Of a stretch of DNA of 64,000 bases, positions 56,373 through 64,000 are shown in pieces. Where the stretch lies: assembly GCF_002157225.2 (NCBI RefSeq), contig NZ_CP020038.1, forward strand, positions 4,060,501-4,124,500. Reading direction: 5' to 3'. The notes beneath the pieces are model-generated. The model was not told where the DNA came from and searched no databases. It saw only the letters and a list, made by a program, of their open reading frames with translations. The DNA is from Agarilytica rhodophyticola (GTDB lineage Bacteria; Pseudomonadota; Gammaproteobacteria; Pseudomonadales; Cellvibrionaceae). Both the position numbers and the translations under genes were made by a program. Position 1 is the first letter of the stretch. Every line of letters starts with the position of its first letter.

Positions 56373-58418
56373 TTACTCGCTTTGTGTCACTTGCTGTGGC
56401 TGGTGTTGTGCCGGTGTCAGGTTTCCCAGCCCTACTTCTTCTGAGCCATTCTGGTGTTGTTCTTGCTGCTGTATTTTTTGCTTCTCACGAAACTTTTTAT
56501 AGCGCTTATCAGCAATTGCCATTATGCCGCCGATTGCCATAAAAATAGCACCTAGCCATATCCATCGCACAAGCGGTTTAAAGTGGATACGCACCTCCCA
56601 GTCTGTATTGTTTATCTGGCTGCCGAGAGCTACGTAAACATCACGGAAAAAGCCCGCATCGATAGAGGCTTCCGTCATAATATTACCACCAGACAGGTAA
56701 TTGCGTTTTTCTGGTTCTAACACCACCACCGTCTTATCACCCTTGCGAACAATAATCTCACCCACATTGGCATTGTAATTAGGGCCGCGTTCTTTGCGTA
56801 CATCGGCTAATTCATAAGTCATACTGCCCACTTCTATAGTATTGCCAACGGTCAAGCGAACATCTTTCTGAACACTGTAAATAGTATTAAGTGATGCACC
56901 TAACAACGTAAAAGCAAAGCCTATGTGGGCGATAATCATGCCGTAGTAACTGGCAGATAAACGCGTTAAACCAGCAGTTGTTGTGGCAGCATTTTGGGTT
57001 TTACGATAAACATCGATTAGGCTTGCAAACATTACCCATGAGCCTAAGAATATGGAGAATGCAGCGCCAATCGAGTATGGCCCGTCGATAAAGCCAGGGA
57101 TTGTTGTTCCCAACCACAAACTAATAACCAATGGGATCAATTGCCATTTCTTTATTTTCTGAAAGTCAGTTTTCTTCCAGTTCAGCATAATGCCGGTACC
57201 CACCAGTACCGCCACCATAGACATGAAAACAGAAAAGAAAGCATTAAAGAAAGGCACACCCACAGAGATTTTACCTGCGCCAATAGCTTCGGCCAACAAA
57301 GGATAGAGAGTTCCCAACAGTACTAAGCTGACTGACACCACCATTAAAATAGTGTTAGCCAACATAAAACTCTCACGCGAAAGCACTTTAAAGCCCGTGG
57401 TACTTTTCACGGCTGGCGCTCTAAATGCGAATAACACCAGTGAGCCACCCACGACAAAGAGTAAAAAGCCTAAGATAAATACACCTCGTTCCGGATCGGA
57501 AGCAAAGGCGTGAACAGAGGTCAAAACACCGGATCGAACGATAAAGGTGCCAAGCAAACTCAGTGAGAAAGTGAAAATCGCCAAAAACAACGTCCAGTTT
57601 TTAAAGGAGCCCCTTTTTTCCGTCATAGCCAGCGTGTGAATAAGGGCCGTACCTACAAGCCAAGGCATAAACGATGCGTTTTCAACGGGATCCCAAAACC
57701 ACCAGCCCCCCCAACCTAATTCGTAATAGGCCCACCAACTTCCCAGGGCGATGCCAATGGTCAAAAAGGCCCAGGCTAAGTTTGTCCATGGGCGGCACCA
57801 ACGCGCCCAAGCACTATCTAAACGTCCAGACAATAGTGCGGCAATCGCAAATGCAAACACCACAGAAAAGCCCACGTAGCCCATGTACAACATGGGCGGG
57901 TGAATAATTAAGCCGAAGTCTTGTAACAAGGGGTTAAGGTCTGAACCTTCTGGTGGCACATTGGGCAAAGCGCGATCAAAGGGGTTAGAAGTAAGAATCG
58001 TAAAAAGTAAAAAGCCGACAGCGATCATGCCCATTACTGACAACACACGGGCCACCATATCAATGGGCAAATTTTTGCTGAATAGACTTACGGCTAATGT
58101 CCAACCGGAAAGCATTAACACCCAAAGTAACAATGAGCCTTCGTGCCCACCCCATACAGCGCTCAATTTATAAGGGGTTGGCAGAAGCGTATTAGAATGG
58201 CCTGCCACATAACGTACAGAAAAATCATCCACATAGAATGACCACATCAATATAGCGAAGGCGATGGCGACGAACACAAACACCCCAGCAGACAGAGAGC
58301 GAGCCGCAGACATCCATACGACTCTGCCGTTATAGGTACCCGCTAAGGGCACAATCGCCAGACACACCGACAGCAGCAGCGCAAAAATCAAACACAGTTG
58401 ACCATACTCAGGTATCAT
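56373..58418 (-). CDS. ccmF: Heme lyase subunit CcmF
   Basis: This has 681 residues and about 15 membrane helices. The tryptophan-rich WWD signature is present as GWGGWWFWDPVENASFMPWL, and periplasmic His residues for heme handling are present (LGLIIHPPMLYMG). CcmF takes heme from holo-CcmE and attaches it to apocytochrome c. The C-terminal cytoplasmic tail is Gln-rich (KQKIQQQEQHQN). The start overlaps the ccmE end by 11 nt. Confidence 0.96.
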   Translation of the reverse strand: MIPEYGQLCLIFALLLSVCLAIVPLAGTYNGRVVWMSAARSLSAGVFVFVAIAFAILMWSFYVDDFSVRYVAGHSNTLLPTPYKLSAVWGGHEGSLLLWVLMLSGWTLAVSLFSKNLPIDMVARVLSVMGMIAVGFLLFTILTSNPFDRALPNVPPEGSDLNPLLQDFGLIIHPPMLYMGYVGFSVVFAFAIAALLSGRLDSAWARWCRPWTNLAWAFLTIGIALGSWWAYYELGWGGWWFWDPVENASFMPWLVGTALIHTLAMTEKRGSFKNWTLFLAIFTFSLSLLGTFIVRSGVLTSVHAFASDPERGVFILGFLLFVVGGSLVLFAFRAPAVKSTTGFKVLSRESFMLANTILMVVSVSLVLLGTLYPLLAEAIGAGKISVGVPFFNAFFSVFMSMVAVLVGTGIMLNWKKTDFQKIKKWQLIPLVISLWLGTTIPGFIDGPYSIGAAFSIFLGSWVMFASLIDVYRKTQNAATTTAGLTRLSASYYGMIIAHIGFAFTLLGASLNTIYSVQKDVRLTVGNTIEVGSMTYELADVRKERGPNYNANVGEIIVRKGDKTVVVLEPEKRNYLSGGNIMTEASIDAGFFRDVYVALGSQINNTDWEVRIHFKPLVRWIWLGAIFMAIGGIMAIADKRYKKFREKQKIQQQEQHQNGSEEVGLGNLTPAQHQPQQVTQSE

Positions 58419-58893
58419 AAGTTAATACCTCACAAGTGGCAGAATGATTCTGGTATTCACCACCTTCAGCGTCTCCAGTATTAACACTGTCAGCGACTTC
58501 TCTTGGGGTATAGGTTTCATCATGTTTAGCTAACACTTTTGATGCCTTAAAAACCTGGTCTTGTTGCCACTGGCCGGTCAGCACTGCTGCTTCCCCCTCG
58601 GCAAACAAGTCGGGCAAAATGCCTTCGTAACTCACCGTCAATGACTTATTACCATCAGTCACATCAAAATTCACTTTAAGGGAATGTTGATCTCGCACAA
58701 TCGACCCCGGTACCACACAGCCACCGGCACGAATCGTTTTATCAAACGGTGCTTCACCAGAAATAATTTTCGACGGCGGATAGAACAAATTCATATTTTC
58801 GCTCAGTGCATATACCACCAAGCCTACGCCAGCAGAGCTGGCTAATATAATAAACAATACAGTAAAGAGACGTTGTTTCCTCAGCGGATGCAT
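58408..58893 (-). CDS. ccmE: Heme chaperone CcmE
   Basis: This has 161 residues: an N-terminal anchor, then the OB-fold domain and the covalent heme site LAKHDETYTPREV (H-x-x-x-Y). A polar tail of about 25 residues after the heme site (SVNTGDAEGG...) ends in VLTYDT. It carries heme from CcmABCD to CcmF. It is 2 nt from ccmD. Confidence 0.95.
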   Translation of the reverse strand: MHPLRKQRLFTVLFIILASSAGVGLVVYALSENMNLFYPPSKIISGEAPFDKTIRAGGCVVPGSIVRDQHSLKVNFDVTDGNKSLTVSYEGILPDLFAEGEAAVLTGQWQQDQVFKASKVLAKHDETYTPREVADSVNTGDAEGGEYQNHSATCEVLTYDT

Positions 58894-58895
58894 AT

Positions 58896-59102
58896 TTACC
58901 TCGTTGCCATTGGTTCTGGCGCAGACTGTGAATTTCGTTTAGCAATCGATGACTGCATAGCAAAAAAACTTTTGCGCGCTAACTTCGCCTTTAGCGCAAG
59001 ACCACCAATGCCTATTAATGTAATGATATAAGCGGCCCACACATAAGGACCATGACCTTCCATAAATAGAAACTCCTGTAGTGATCCAAATTGAAATTCC
59101 AT
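58896..59102 (-). CDS. ccmD: Heme exporter subunit CcmD
   Basis: This small protein (68 residues) has one membrane helix, FLFMEGHGPYVWAAYIITLIG, matching the CcmD pattern (M-x-x-H-x-x-Y-V-W-x-A-Y). A basic cytoplasmic tail follows. It helps release holo-CcmE from CcmABC. It directly abuts ccmC. Confidence 0.92.
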   Translation of the reverse strand: MEFQFGSLQEFLFMEGHGPYVWAAYIITLIGIGGLALKAKLARKSFFAMQSSIAKRNSQSAPEPMATR

Positions 59103-59855
59103 CTACTTCTCCTGCGTTGAAGTGAGTATTAAGCTTTCTACCCAACGAGTTTTGCGTTCTCGCTTGAGTACCTCTAATCGTCCATATGCCAATAAAAGTG
59201 TTACGTAAGCGACATAGAACGCCACAATCATCCAAATCAGTGGATACGCCATACTTGCTGAGATTGTCGATTCTTCAGTAAGTTTCAAGGTTGCAGGTTG
59301 ATGCAAGGTATACCACCAGTCCACCGATTTATAGATAATCGGAATGTTTACCATTCCTACAAGGGCTAAAATAGCACTCGTCTTATCTGCCGCATCCTGG
59401 TTGCGATAGGCCTCTTGCAAGGCAATGATCCCTAAGTAGAGAAAAAACAAAACCAACACTGAAGTAATACGCGCATCCCATTCCCACCAAGTACCCCAGG
59501 TAGGTTTACCCCATATTGACCCTGTAATCAAAGATATAAAGGTCAATACGGCGCCAATAGGTGCCGCGGATTTCATCATCATAAACGCCAATTTCATGCG
59601 CCATATAAGACCGACGGCGCCACATATTGCCATTATATAGTAGCCTGCCATAGCGACAATTGACGCAGGCACATGAATGAAAATAATTCTATAACTATTG
59701 CCCTGCTTAAAATCTGCCGGCGCGTAGCCAAGGCCCCAAACTAGGCCAACTGCCAGCAGCACAAAGACGAGGCTAAACAGCCAGGGCATCCAGCTATCTG
59801 TTTTCTCATAAAACCATCTGGGACTACCCAGCCTATGAAACCATTGCCAACCCAC
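59103..59855 (-). CDS. ccmC: Heme transporter subunit CcmC
   Basis: This has 250 residues and six membrane helices. The WWD motif WGTWWEWDARIT binds heme, and flanking His are in FIHVPAS and TLHQPATL. CcmC is required for loading heme onto CcmE. It lies 14 nt after ccmB. Confidence 0.96.
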   Translation of the reverse strand: MGWQWFHRLGSPRWFYEKTDSWMPWLFSLVFVLLAVGLVWGLGYAPADFKQGNSYRIIFIHVPASIVAMAGYYIMAICGAVGLIWRMKLAFMMMKSAAPIGAVLTFISLITGSIWGKPTWGTWWEWDARITSVLVLFFLYLGIIALQEAYRNQDAADKTSAILALVGMVNIPIIYKSVDWWYTLHQPATLKLTEESTISASMAYPLIWMIVAFYVAYVTLLLAYGRLEVLKRERKTRWVESLILTSTQEK

Positions 59856-59869
59856 AATAAACCCTTAAT

Positions 59870-60577
59870 TTATCCGTTAATACTAATTTTAAGTGCGCCA
59901 GCCGCCGCTAGCGGCGCCAACACCAATGACAAAATTAAAAATGCGCCCAATATAGCTGTTTGGCCCACAATCGGTGAATTATCGATAGCATTCCTGACCA
60001 CAGCCGAACCAAAAATCAGTACAGGCACATACAGGGGCATAATGATAAGCGACAGCAACAAACCTCCCCGACGCAACGCCACTGTGAGTGCAGCACCTAT
60101 GGAACCAATCAAACTGAGACTGCCAGTTCCTAAAAACAACGACACCATTAATGGCAGATAGCCTTCCTCGGGCAAGGACATCATCACTCCCAGTAAAGGC
60201 GCCAATAAAGTCAGTGGTAAGCCCGTCATAAACCAGTGCACGAGTACCTTAGCAATCACCATCCAGTATAAAGATTGGCCACTAACAATCATTTGCTCAA
60301 GGCTGCCATCTTCAAAATCACTTTGAAAAATACGGTCGAGCGACAACAAAGTTGCGAGCAAAGCAACAATCCATATCATGCCCGGTGCCAAGCCTACCAG
60401 TACTTTACCATCAGGACTTATACCCAATGGCACAAATACGATAATACAAAGAAAAAATATTAGAGGGTTGGCTAAATCCCCTCGATTGCGAAAGCCAATG
60501 ATAATCTCTTTTTTAAAGGTAGTATTAAACGCTTCTATTAATCCCGGCAAGCGTGGCAACCCTGAAGGTGAACTCAT
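59870..60577 (-). CDS. ccmB: Heme exporter permease CcmB
   Basis: This has 235 residues and six hydrophobic segments. IGFRNRGDLANPLIFFLCII at the N-terminus and DFEDGSLEQMIVSGQSLYWM are family hallmarks. With CcmA it forms the ABC module of the maturation system. Its ATG overlaps the ccmA stop by 4 nt. Confidence 0.96.
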   Translation of the reverse strand: MSSPSGLPRLPGLIEAFNTTFKKEIIIGFRNRGDLANPLIFFLCIIVFVPLGISPDGKVLVGLAPGMIWIVALLATLLSLDRIFQSDFEDGSLEQMIVSGQSLYWMVIAKVLVHWFMTGLPLTLLAPLLGVMMSLPEEGYLPLMVSLFLGTGSLSLIGSIGAALTVALRRGGLLLSLIIMPLYVPVLIFGSAVVRNAIDNSPIVGQTAILGAFLILSLVLAPLAAAGALKISING

Positions 60578-61278
60578 CTCTCACCTCCCCATAACTCTCC
60601 TCTCCATAGCTCACCGCCCGCATAGTCCGCTAAATCGACCATTTTAGGCTCGGCATAGCTGAGGGACTGATGAGTTGTCAAAATAACAATTCCACCCTGC
60701 TCTCTGTGCTTATTAAAGTGCTTCTCCAAGTTGGCCACACCCAACTTATCGATAGCAGTAAAAGGCTCATCCAATATCCACAGCGGCGCCTTAGAAAGAT
60801 ACAAGCGAGCCAGTGCAATACGACGCTGCTGCCCGGCGGACATCTGAAACCCAGGCACATTTTCATAGCCTCCGAGCCCCACAGCCTCAAGCGCTTGCAA
60901 GATAGACGCTTGCGTTATAGGTGCTGCAGCATTAGCCACACTTTCATCACCGCCTGGGGCTTTGCTTCCATTTAAGCCAAAATACCAAGATAAATTTTCT
61001 AGCGGCGTGAGCGACGCTTTCGCCCCGGTCAAATGTCCAAGATATAGCAGCGAAGAATAAAACTCATAGCTGGGAACAGGATGCCCACACCAACTTAATT
61101 GCCCCTCGTAGTTACTGGAAATACCAGTCAAAATGCGTAGCAAAGTGGTTTTGCCCGCACCATTAGGGCCTACAATCTGAACTAAGTCTCCCGAGTTAAA
61201 CTGGACTGTCAAATTGGAAAACAACACACGATCGTCTATTTCACATGCAATATTATTCAAGCTCAACGCTAACGTCAC
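60574..61278 (-). CDS. ccmA: Heme exporter ATPase CcmA
   Basis: This ABC ATPase has 234 residues with Walker A GPNGAGKTT, signature MSAGQQRRIALARL (SAGQ in place of SGGQ, as usual for CcmA), Walker B LWILDEPFTAID and the switch His in LTTHQ. A roughly 25-residue insertion rich in Ala/Gly (GSKAPGGDESVANAAAP) and a C-terminal repeat (GELWRGELWGGER) are atypical. It is the first gene of ccmABCDEFG and divergent from the FliK-like gene. Confidence 0.94.
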   Translation of the reverse strand: MTLALSLNNIACEIDDRVLFSNLTVQFNSGDLVQIVGPNGAGKTTLLRILTGISSNYEGQLSWCGHPVPSYEFYSSLLYLGHLTGAKASLTPLENLSWYFGLNGSKAPGGDESVANAAAPITQASILQALEAVGLGGYENVPGFQMSAGQQRRIALARLYLSKAPLWILDEPFTAIDKLGVANLEKHFNKHREQGGIVILTTHQSLSYAEPKMVDLADYAGGELWRGELWGGER

Positions 61279-61443
61279 CCAACCAGGCTCCTGAAAAAAA
61301 AGGCCATTATACTCAACGAATAAAAAGATGGTATGTGTCGATGCTTTACTCGGGTTTTGATCGACACTCGTTGAATCCCACCTGCTTGTTCCACTTAATA
61401 CTCAATTTACAAAAAGCCTGATCAAATAACCTACACTTAAGGT

Positions 61444-63027
61444 ATGGATCTCACTTCGATTACTCACCAAAAGCTACTGCAACAGCTGGGTAATACCCAA
61501 CAGGCAGGCGCTTTGCTCAATATCAGCAAGCTGCCCGAAGGCAGCCGAATCACTGCGACTGTAGATGCAGTAACATTTGTCGACTCGACTTTGCGAGAAA
61601 AACTGGTCACTCTAACTGCACATTCAAATACAGCAAGTGCGGCAAAAAATACATTAATAGCACAACCACATTTGTATCTCGCCAGACTCACAGCCCTTGG
61701 CAAAAAGTTCGTTGCATTTACCGCGTTAGAATTACAAGCAAAACAACAAGTTCCCGTGCTTATAAAAAAAGATGGCCAAGCGTTTATTGAGGTGACAAAA
61801 ACATCTTCTTTGGCATCATCACATCTAAGTTCTGTGCAACACAACAACCTTACAAAAACATTTAACAACGAAAAAAACTCAACTTTATTAACACATATCA
61901 ACCAGGCGAAATCATCACAAAAAAATATCATCCACGAGTTTTCAAAATTACCGACAAGCACACTGGCAAATAGCTTAAAACAATATCTACCATTGCAAAA
62001 AAACATGAGCGAAATATTTACCAAGCTTAATCAGGTTGCCAAACTGGAAAATAATCAACGGCTAATAAAAGACTTAAATCTTTTGTCGTCAATTACCACA
62101 AAAACCCTAGCGCTATTAGATAAAGCCCCTGAGACACAACAACTAACAAATGCCGGCACGTTGAAAAGTTTATTGAAAAATTCCGGAATATTTTTTGAAC
62201 AAAAAATATTGTCACTCAACAATGATAAGGGGTATCAAGCAACTCAGCGCACACCAATAAACACACCGTTACAAGGTGAAAGTAATCAAAAGATAAATAG
62301 TCCAGGAATAACAACAAAAGAAGTTTTCCAAGATGATTTAAAAGCAGATGTTTTACGCATTATCAACACCCTAACAAACTTCTCTCAGGAGCTATCAAAA
62401 CATCCACAAAAAAATCAATTTATCGAACGTTCATCCTTCGATAAATTAATGCAGTCACTTTTTAATATTTCGTCAACAACGAACAATAGCAAAATTAATT
62501 GGCAAGATGCCCATCGACAATTCATTACTCGGCTAGAACCACTATTACTTTCTGCACTCGCCAGGCTTACAAGCTTACAAGTCCAGCAGTTACTGCAAAA
62601 ACAGCAGGACTCCACAGTAAGTAGCGGCGGCCTATTTGAATTTCCGGTGCGAATAAACGATGAGTTTTTTCCTCTAACAATCAGCATTCAAGAACGTTAC
62701 TACGAAAATAAAGAGCAGACAGAAGGCAGGGATAAAGACAATAAAGACACAGCAAAACTCAAAAAAAGATGGCATGTTTTTTTGGAGTTTGACTTACAAA
62801 AGCTAGGTACTTTTGCCAGCGACATTACGGTTGATGACCATAGTGTTAAAACAACGCTTTGGATTGAACAAAAACAGCTCTGGCTCAAAGGCAAGAGAAA
62901 GCTAGAAACCCTAAAACAAGAAATGAAAAAAAATGGTATCGAGTTGGAAGAAATACAGTGTATTCAAGGGAAACCACCAGAAAAACCCATGAAATTACAG
63001 CAAACATTAATAGATATTAAAACTTAA
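61444..63027 (+). CDS. FliK-like hook-length/secretion-control protein
   Basis: This has 527 residues, poorly conserved and Lys/Asn/Gln/Thr-rich in the first 330. The last about 150 residues (FPVRINDEFFPLTISIQERY, KKRWHVFLEFDLQKLGTFAS, VKTTLWIEQKQLWLKGKRKL) resemble the FliK C-terminal domain that interacts with the FlhB switch. It is followed 10 nt later by an FlhB-tail-like gene. In Pseudomonas a similar pair lies upstream of ccmA outside the main flagellar cluster. The role is inferred. Confidence 0.72.
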   Translation: MDLTSITHQKLLQQLGNTQQAGALLNISKLPEGSRITATVDAVTFVDSTLREKLVTLTAHSNTASAAKNTLIAQPHLYLARLTALGKKFVAFTALELQAKQQVPVLIKKDGQAFIEVTKTSSLASSHLSSVQHNNLTKTFNNEKNSTLLTHINQAKSSQKNIIHEFSKLPTSTLANSLKQYLPLQKNMSEIFTKLNQVAKLENNQRLIKDLNLLSSITTKTLALLDKAPETQQLTNAGTLKSLLKNSGIFFEQKILSLNNDKGYQATQRTPINTPLQGESNQKINSPGITTKEVFQDDLKADVLRIINTLTNFSQELSKHPQKNQFIERSSFDKLMQSLFNISSTTNNSKINWQDAHRQFITRLEPLLLSALARLTSLQVQQLLQKQQDSTVSSGGLFEFPVRINDEFFPLTISIQERYYENKEQTEGRDKDNKDTAKLKKRWHVFLEFDLQKLGTFASDITVDDHSVKTTLWIEQKQLWLKGKRKLETLKQEMKKNGIELEEIQCIQGKPPEKPMKLQQTLIDIKT

Positions 63028-63037
63028 ATTAAATCTT

Positions 63038-63331
63038 ATGTTTTCAGACGAAGAGTTAAAACAAGCCGTAGCACTTTTCTATGACGGCAACCAAGCACCG
63101 ACCATTGCAGCCAAAGGAGAAGGTCTTCAGGCAGAGGAAATCATTCGAATTGCACAAGAAAATAACGTCCCCTTGTGCGATAATGCCCCGCTGGTTGACT
63201 TACTATCACAGCTTGAACTGGGGGATGAAATCCCCGAAGGCTTATATATTGCTGTAGCTCATATTATCGCTTTTGCTCATAAACTGCGACTTGAAGTGTT
63301 AGGTGAAGAAGATAGCCTAGAGCATTCATAA
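63038..63331 (+). CDS. FlhB C-terminal-domain-like protein
   Basis: The 97-residue protein matches the cytoplasmic tail of FlhB/YscU: AVALFYDGNQAPTIAAKGEG, AEEIIRIAQENNVPLCDNAP, LVDLLSQLELGDEIPEGLYI. The cleavage site NPTH of real FlhB is absent and there is no membrane part. Such stand-alone FlhB2-like proteins can substitute for the FlhB tail in some species. It is co-transcribed with the FliK-like gene. Confidence 0.85.
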   Translation: MFSDEELKQAVALFYDGNQAPTIAAKGEGLQAEEIIRIAQENNVPLCDNAPLVDLLSQLELGDEIPEGLYIAVAHIIAFAHKLRLEVLGEEDSLEHS

Positions 63332-63760
63332 AAAGCATCGCTGAGACGATAATAACTCACATACCCCAGAACCATACCCCAAGACAGGCACTTCTACAAA
63401 GTCGTAGTAACCTTCATCACCTCAAGCGTCACCTCAAACCAAACGTCACAACACAATACTTCATATGATACGGTTATTCATAGGCTTGATATTTTACTGC
63501 CAGCATCTTAGGCGAGTTCCATTTATGGCCCCTTAAAATACTGCCAGTAGGTTAATAGCAACATACTTTTCGGCAATAGCTTTCTTATAAGTGGGTATGG
63601 TGACATAATGACATGTGTATAAAAAGACCAGAAAATTTATCCATGTGATTTTTCAGCTTATGTTTTATTTAAAGTGACTCCACCACTTTATCCTAAAGAG
63701 GATACTCCAACCAGAACGCAACCAAGTAGAGGAAATAAGCTCTTGGAGAGCATGCATTTA
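63332..63760. other. Gap before the acyltransferase gene, no gene seen
   Basis: These 429 bases have no supported frame. ATACCCCA occurs twice close together (about 63360-63380), probably by chance. The right end has GGAGAG at 63745-63750, which can serve either ATG 63752 or ATG 63761. Confidence 0.45.
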
Positions 63761-64000
63761 ATGAAAGTACAAAGGTATTCAGAATTAGATTGGTTGAGAG
63801 TCATTTTAATCCTGGCGGTATTTTTACATCATGTGTTCATGCCATTTAATGGCGATAAGTGGCATGTAATGAATACACAGTCGAGTAAATTGCTTGATGA
63901 TATTATGGTGTACTTCGAGCAACTAAGATTACCGACACTCTTCTTTATTGCGGGAGCAGGCAGCCTACTTTTATTAAAGAAAACTAAAACAAGAACATTC
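63761..64000 (+). CDS. Acyltransferase-3 family membrane protein, 5' part
   Basis: The first 80 residues run to the window edge. ELDWLRVILILAVFLHHVFM is the characteristic first helix of acyltransferase family 3 (with the DxLR and conserved His). LRLPTLFFIAGAGSLLLL is the second segment. These enzymes acylate exported sugars or lipids. An in-frame ATG three codons upstream (63752) is possible. Confidence 0.82.
   Translation, partial: MKVQRYSELDWLRVILILAVFLHHVFMPFNGDKWHVMNTQSSKLLDDIMVYFEQLRLPTLFFIAGAGSLLLLKKTKTRTF

Noticed and set aside
61464..62024. 186-codon minus-strand open frame
   Set aside because: Antisense to the low-complexity part of the FliK-like gene; Cys/Phe-rich translation is typical of a shadow of Lys/Asn-rich coding.

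Overview
The window looks like chromosomal DNA of a marine-type gammaproteobacterium, probably near the Cellvibrionales (Saccharophagus/Teredinibacter relatives) or another Pseudomonas-like lineage. This rests on moderate-to-low GC and on gene order. The blocks rarA-lolA-ftsK | trxB-aat-bpt-infA | clpA-clpS-cspD-icd and lolC-lolD-lolE | comEC-exbB-exbD-lpxK-kdsB-PTP-murB have the order known from Pseudomonas. The species cannot be fixed from the sequence alone. I saw no rRNA, tRNA, IS element, prophage or CRISPR array.

Layout. 1-12.5 kb is a housekeeping block: fluoride channel, replication-associated ATPase, lipoprotein carrier, DNA translocase, thioredoxin reductase, and an N-degron set (Aat and Bpt tag proteins; ClpS and ClpA recognise and unfold them). 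12.9-15.9 kb holds a secreted cholesterol-oxidase-like flavoenzyme and an AlkB-type dioxygenase. 15.9-27 kb is an envelope block on the minus strand: murB, kdsB, lpxK, exbBD, comEC and lolCDE. 27-29 kb has a PilZ protein, a small periplasmic protein, a small membrane protein and a rhomboid, followed by an 85-bp direct repeat.

29.4-38.8 kb is the most unusual part. Two minus-strand operons encode a potassium channel, a possible ribbon-helix-helix protein, a DUF4178/YjfK-like protein, PspA, a DUF2170 protein, a membrane-fused aminopropyltransferase, a DUF350 membrane protein, a serine-rich lipoprotein, a Cys/Ser-tailed protein, and an AdoMet decarboxylase fused to a GRDP-like domain. A small putative DNA-binding protein is divergent. 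Both operons are preceded by the same 34-nt element (29 of 34 identical). It contains a palindrome, GCATWWT-N5-AWWATGC, in which a paired compensatory change keeps the symmetry. This suggests one co-regulated polyamine/envelope-stress system.

38.8-54.3 kb is accessory: a giant beta-propeller GGDEF-EAL sensor, a double-FHA protein, two exported amidohydrolases (one with an NTF2-like tail and a divergent LysR regulator), and a DUF1800/DUF1501 pair. It also has long AT-rich gaps with short-period repeats. 54.4-61.3 kb carries an intracellular PHA depolymerase and the cytochrome c maturation operon ccmABCDEFG, with ccmH and ccmI absent from this locus. 61.4-63.3 kb has a FliK-like/FlhB-tail-like pair. 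The window ends inside an acyltransferase-3 gene.
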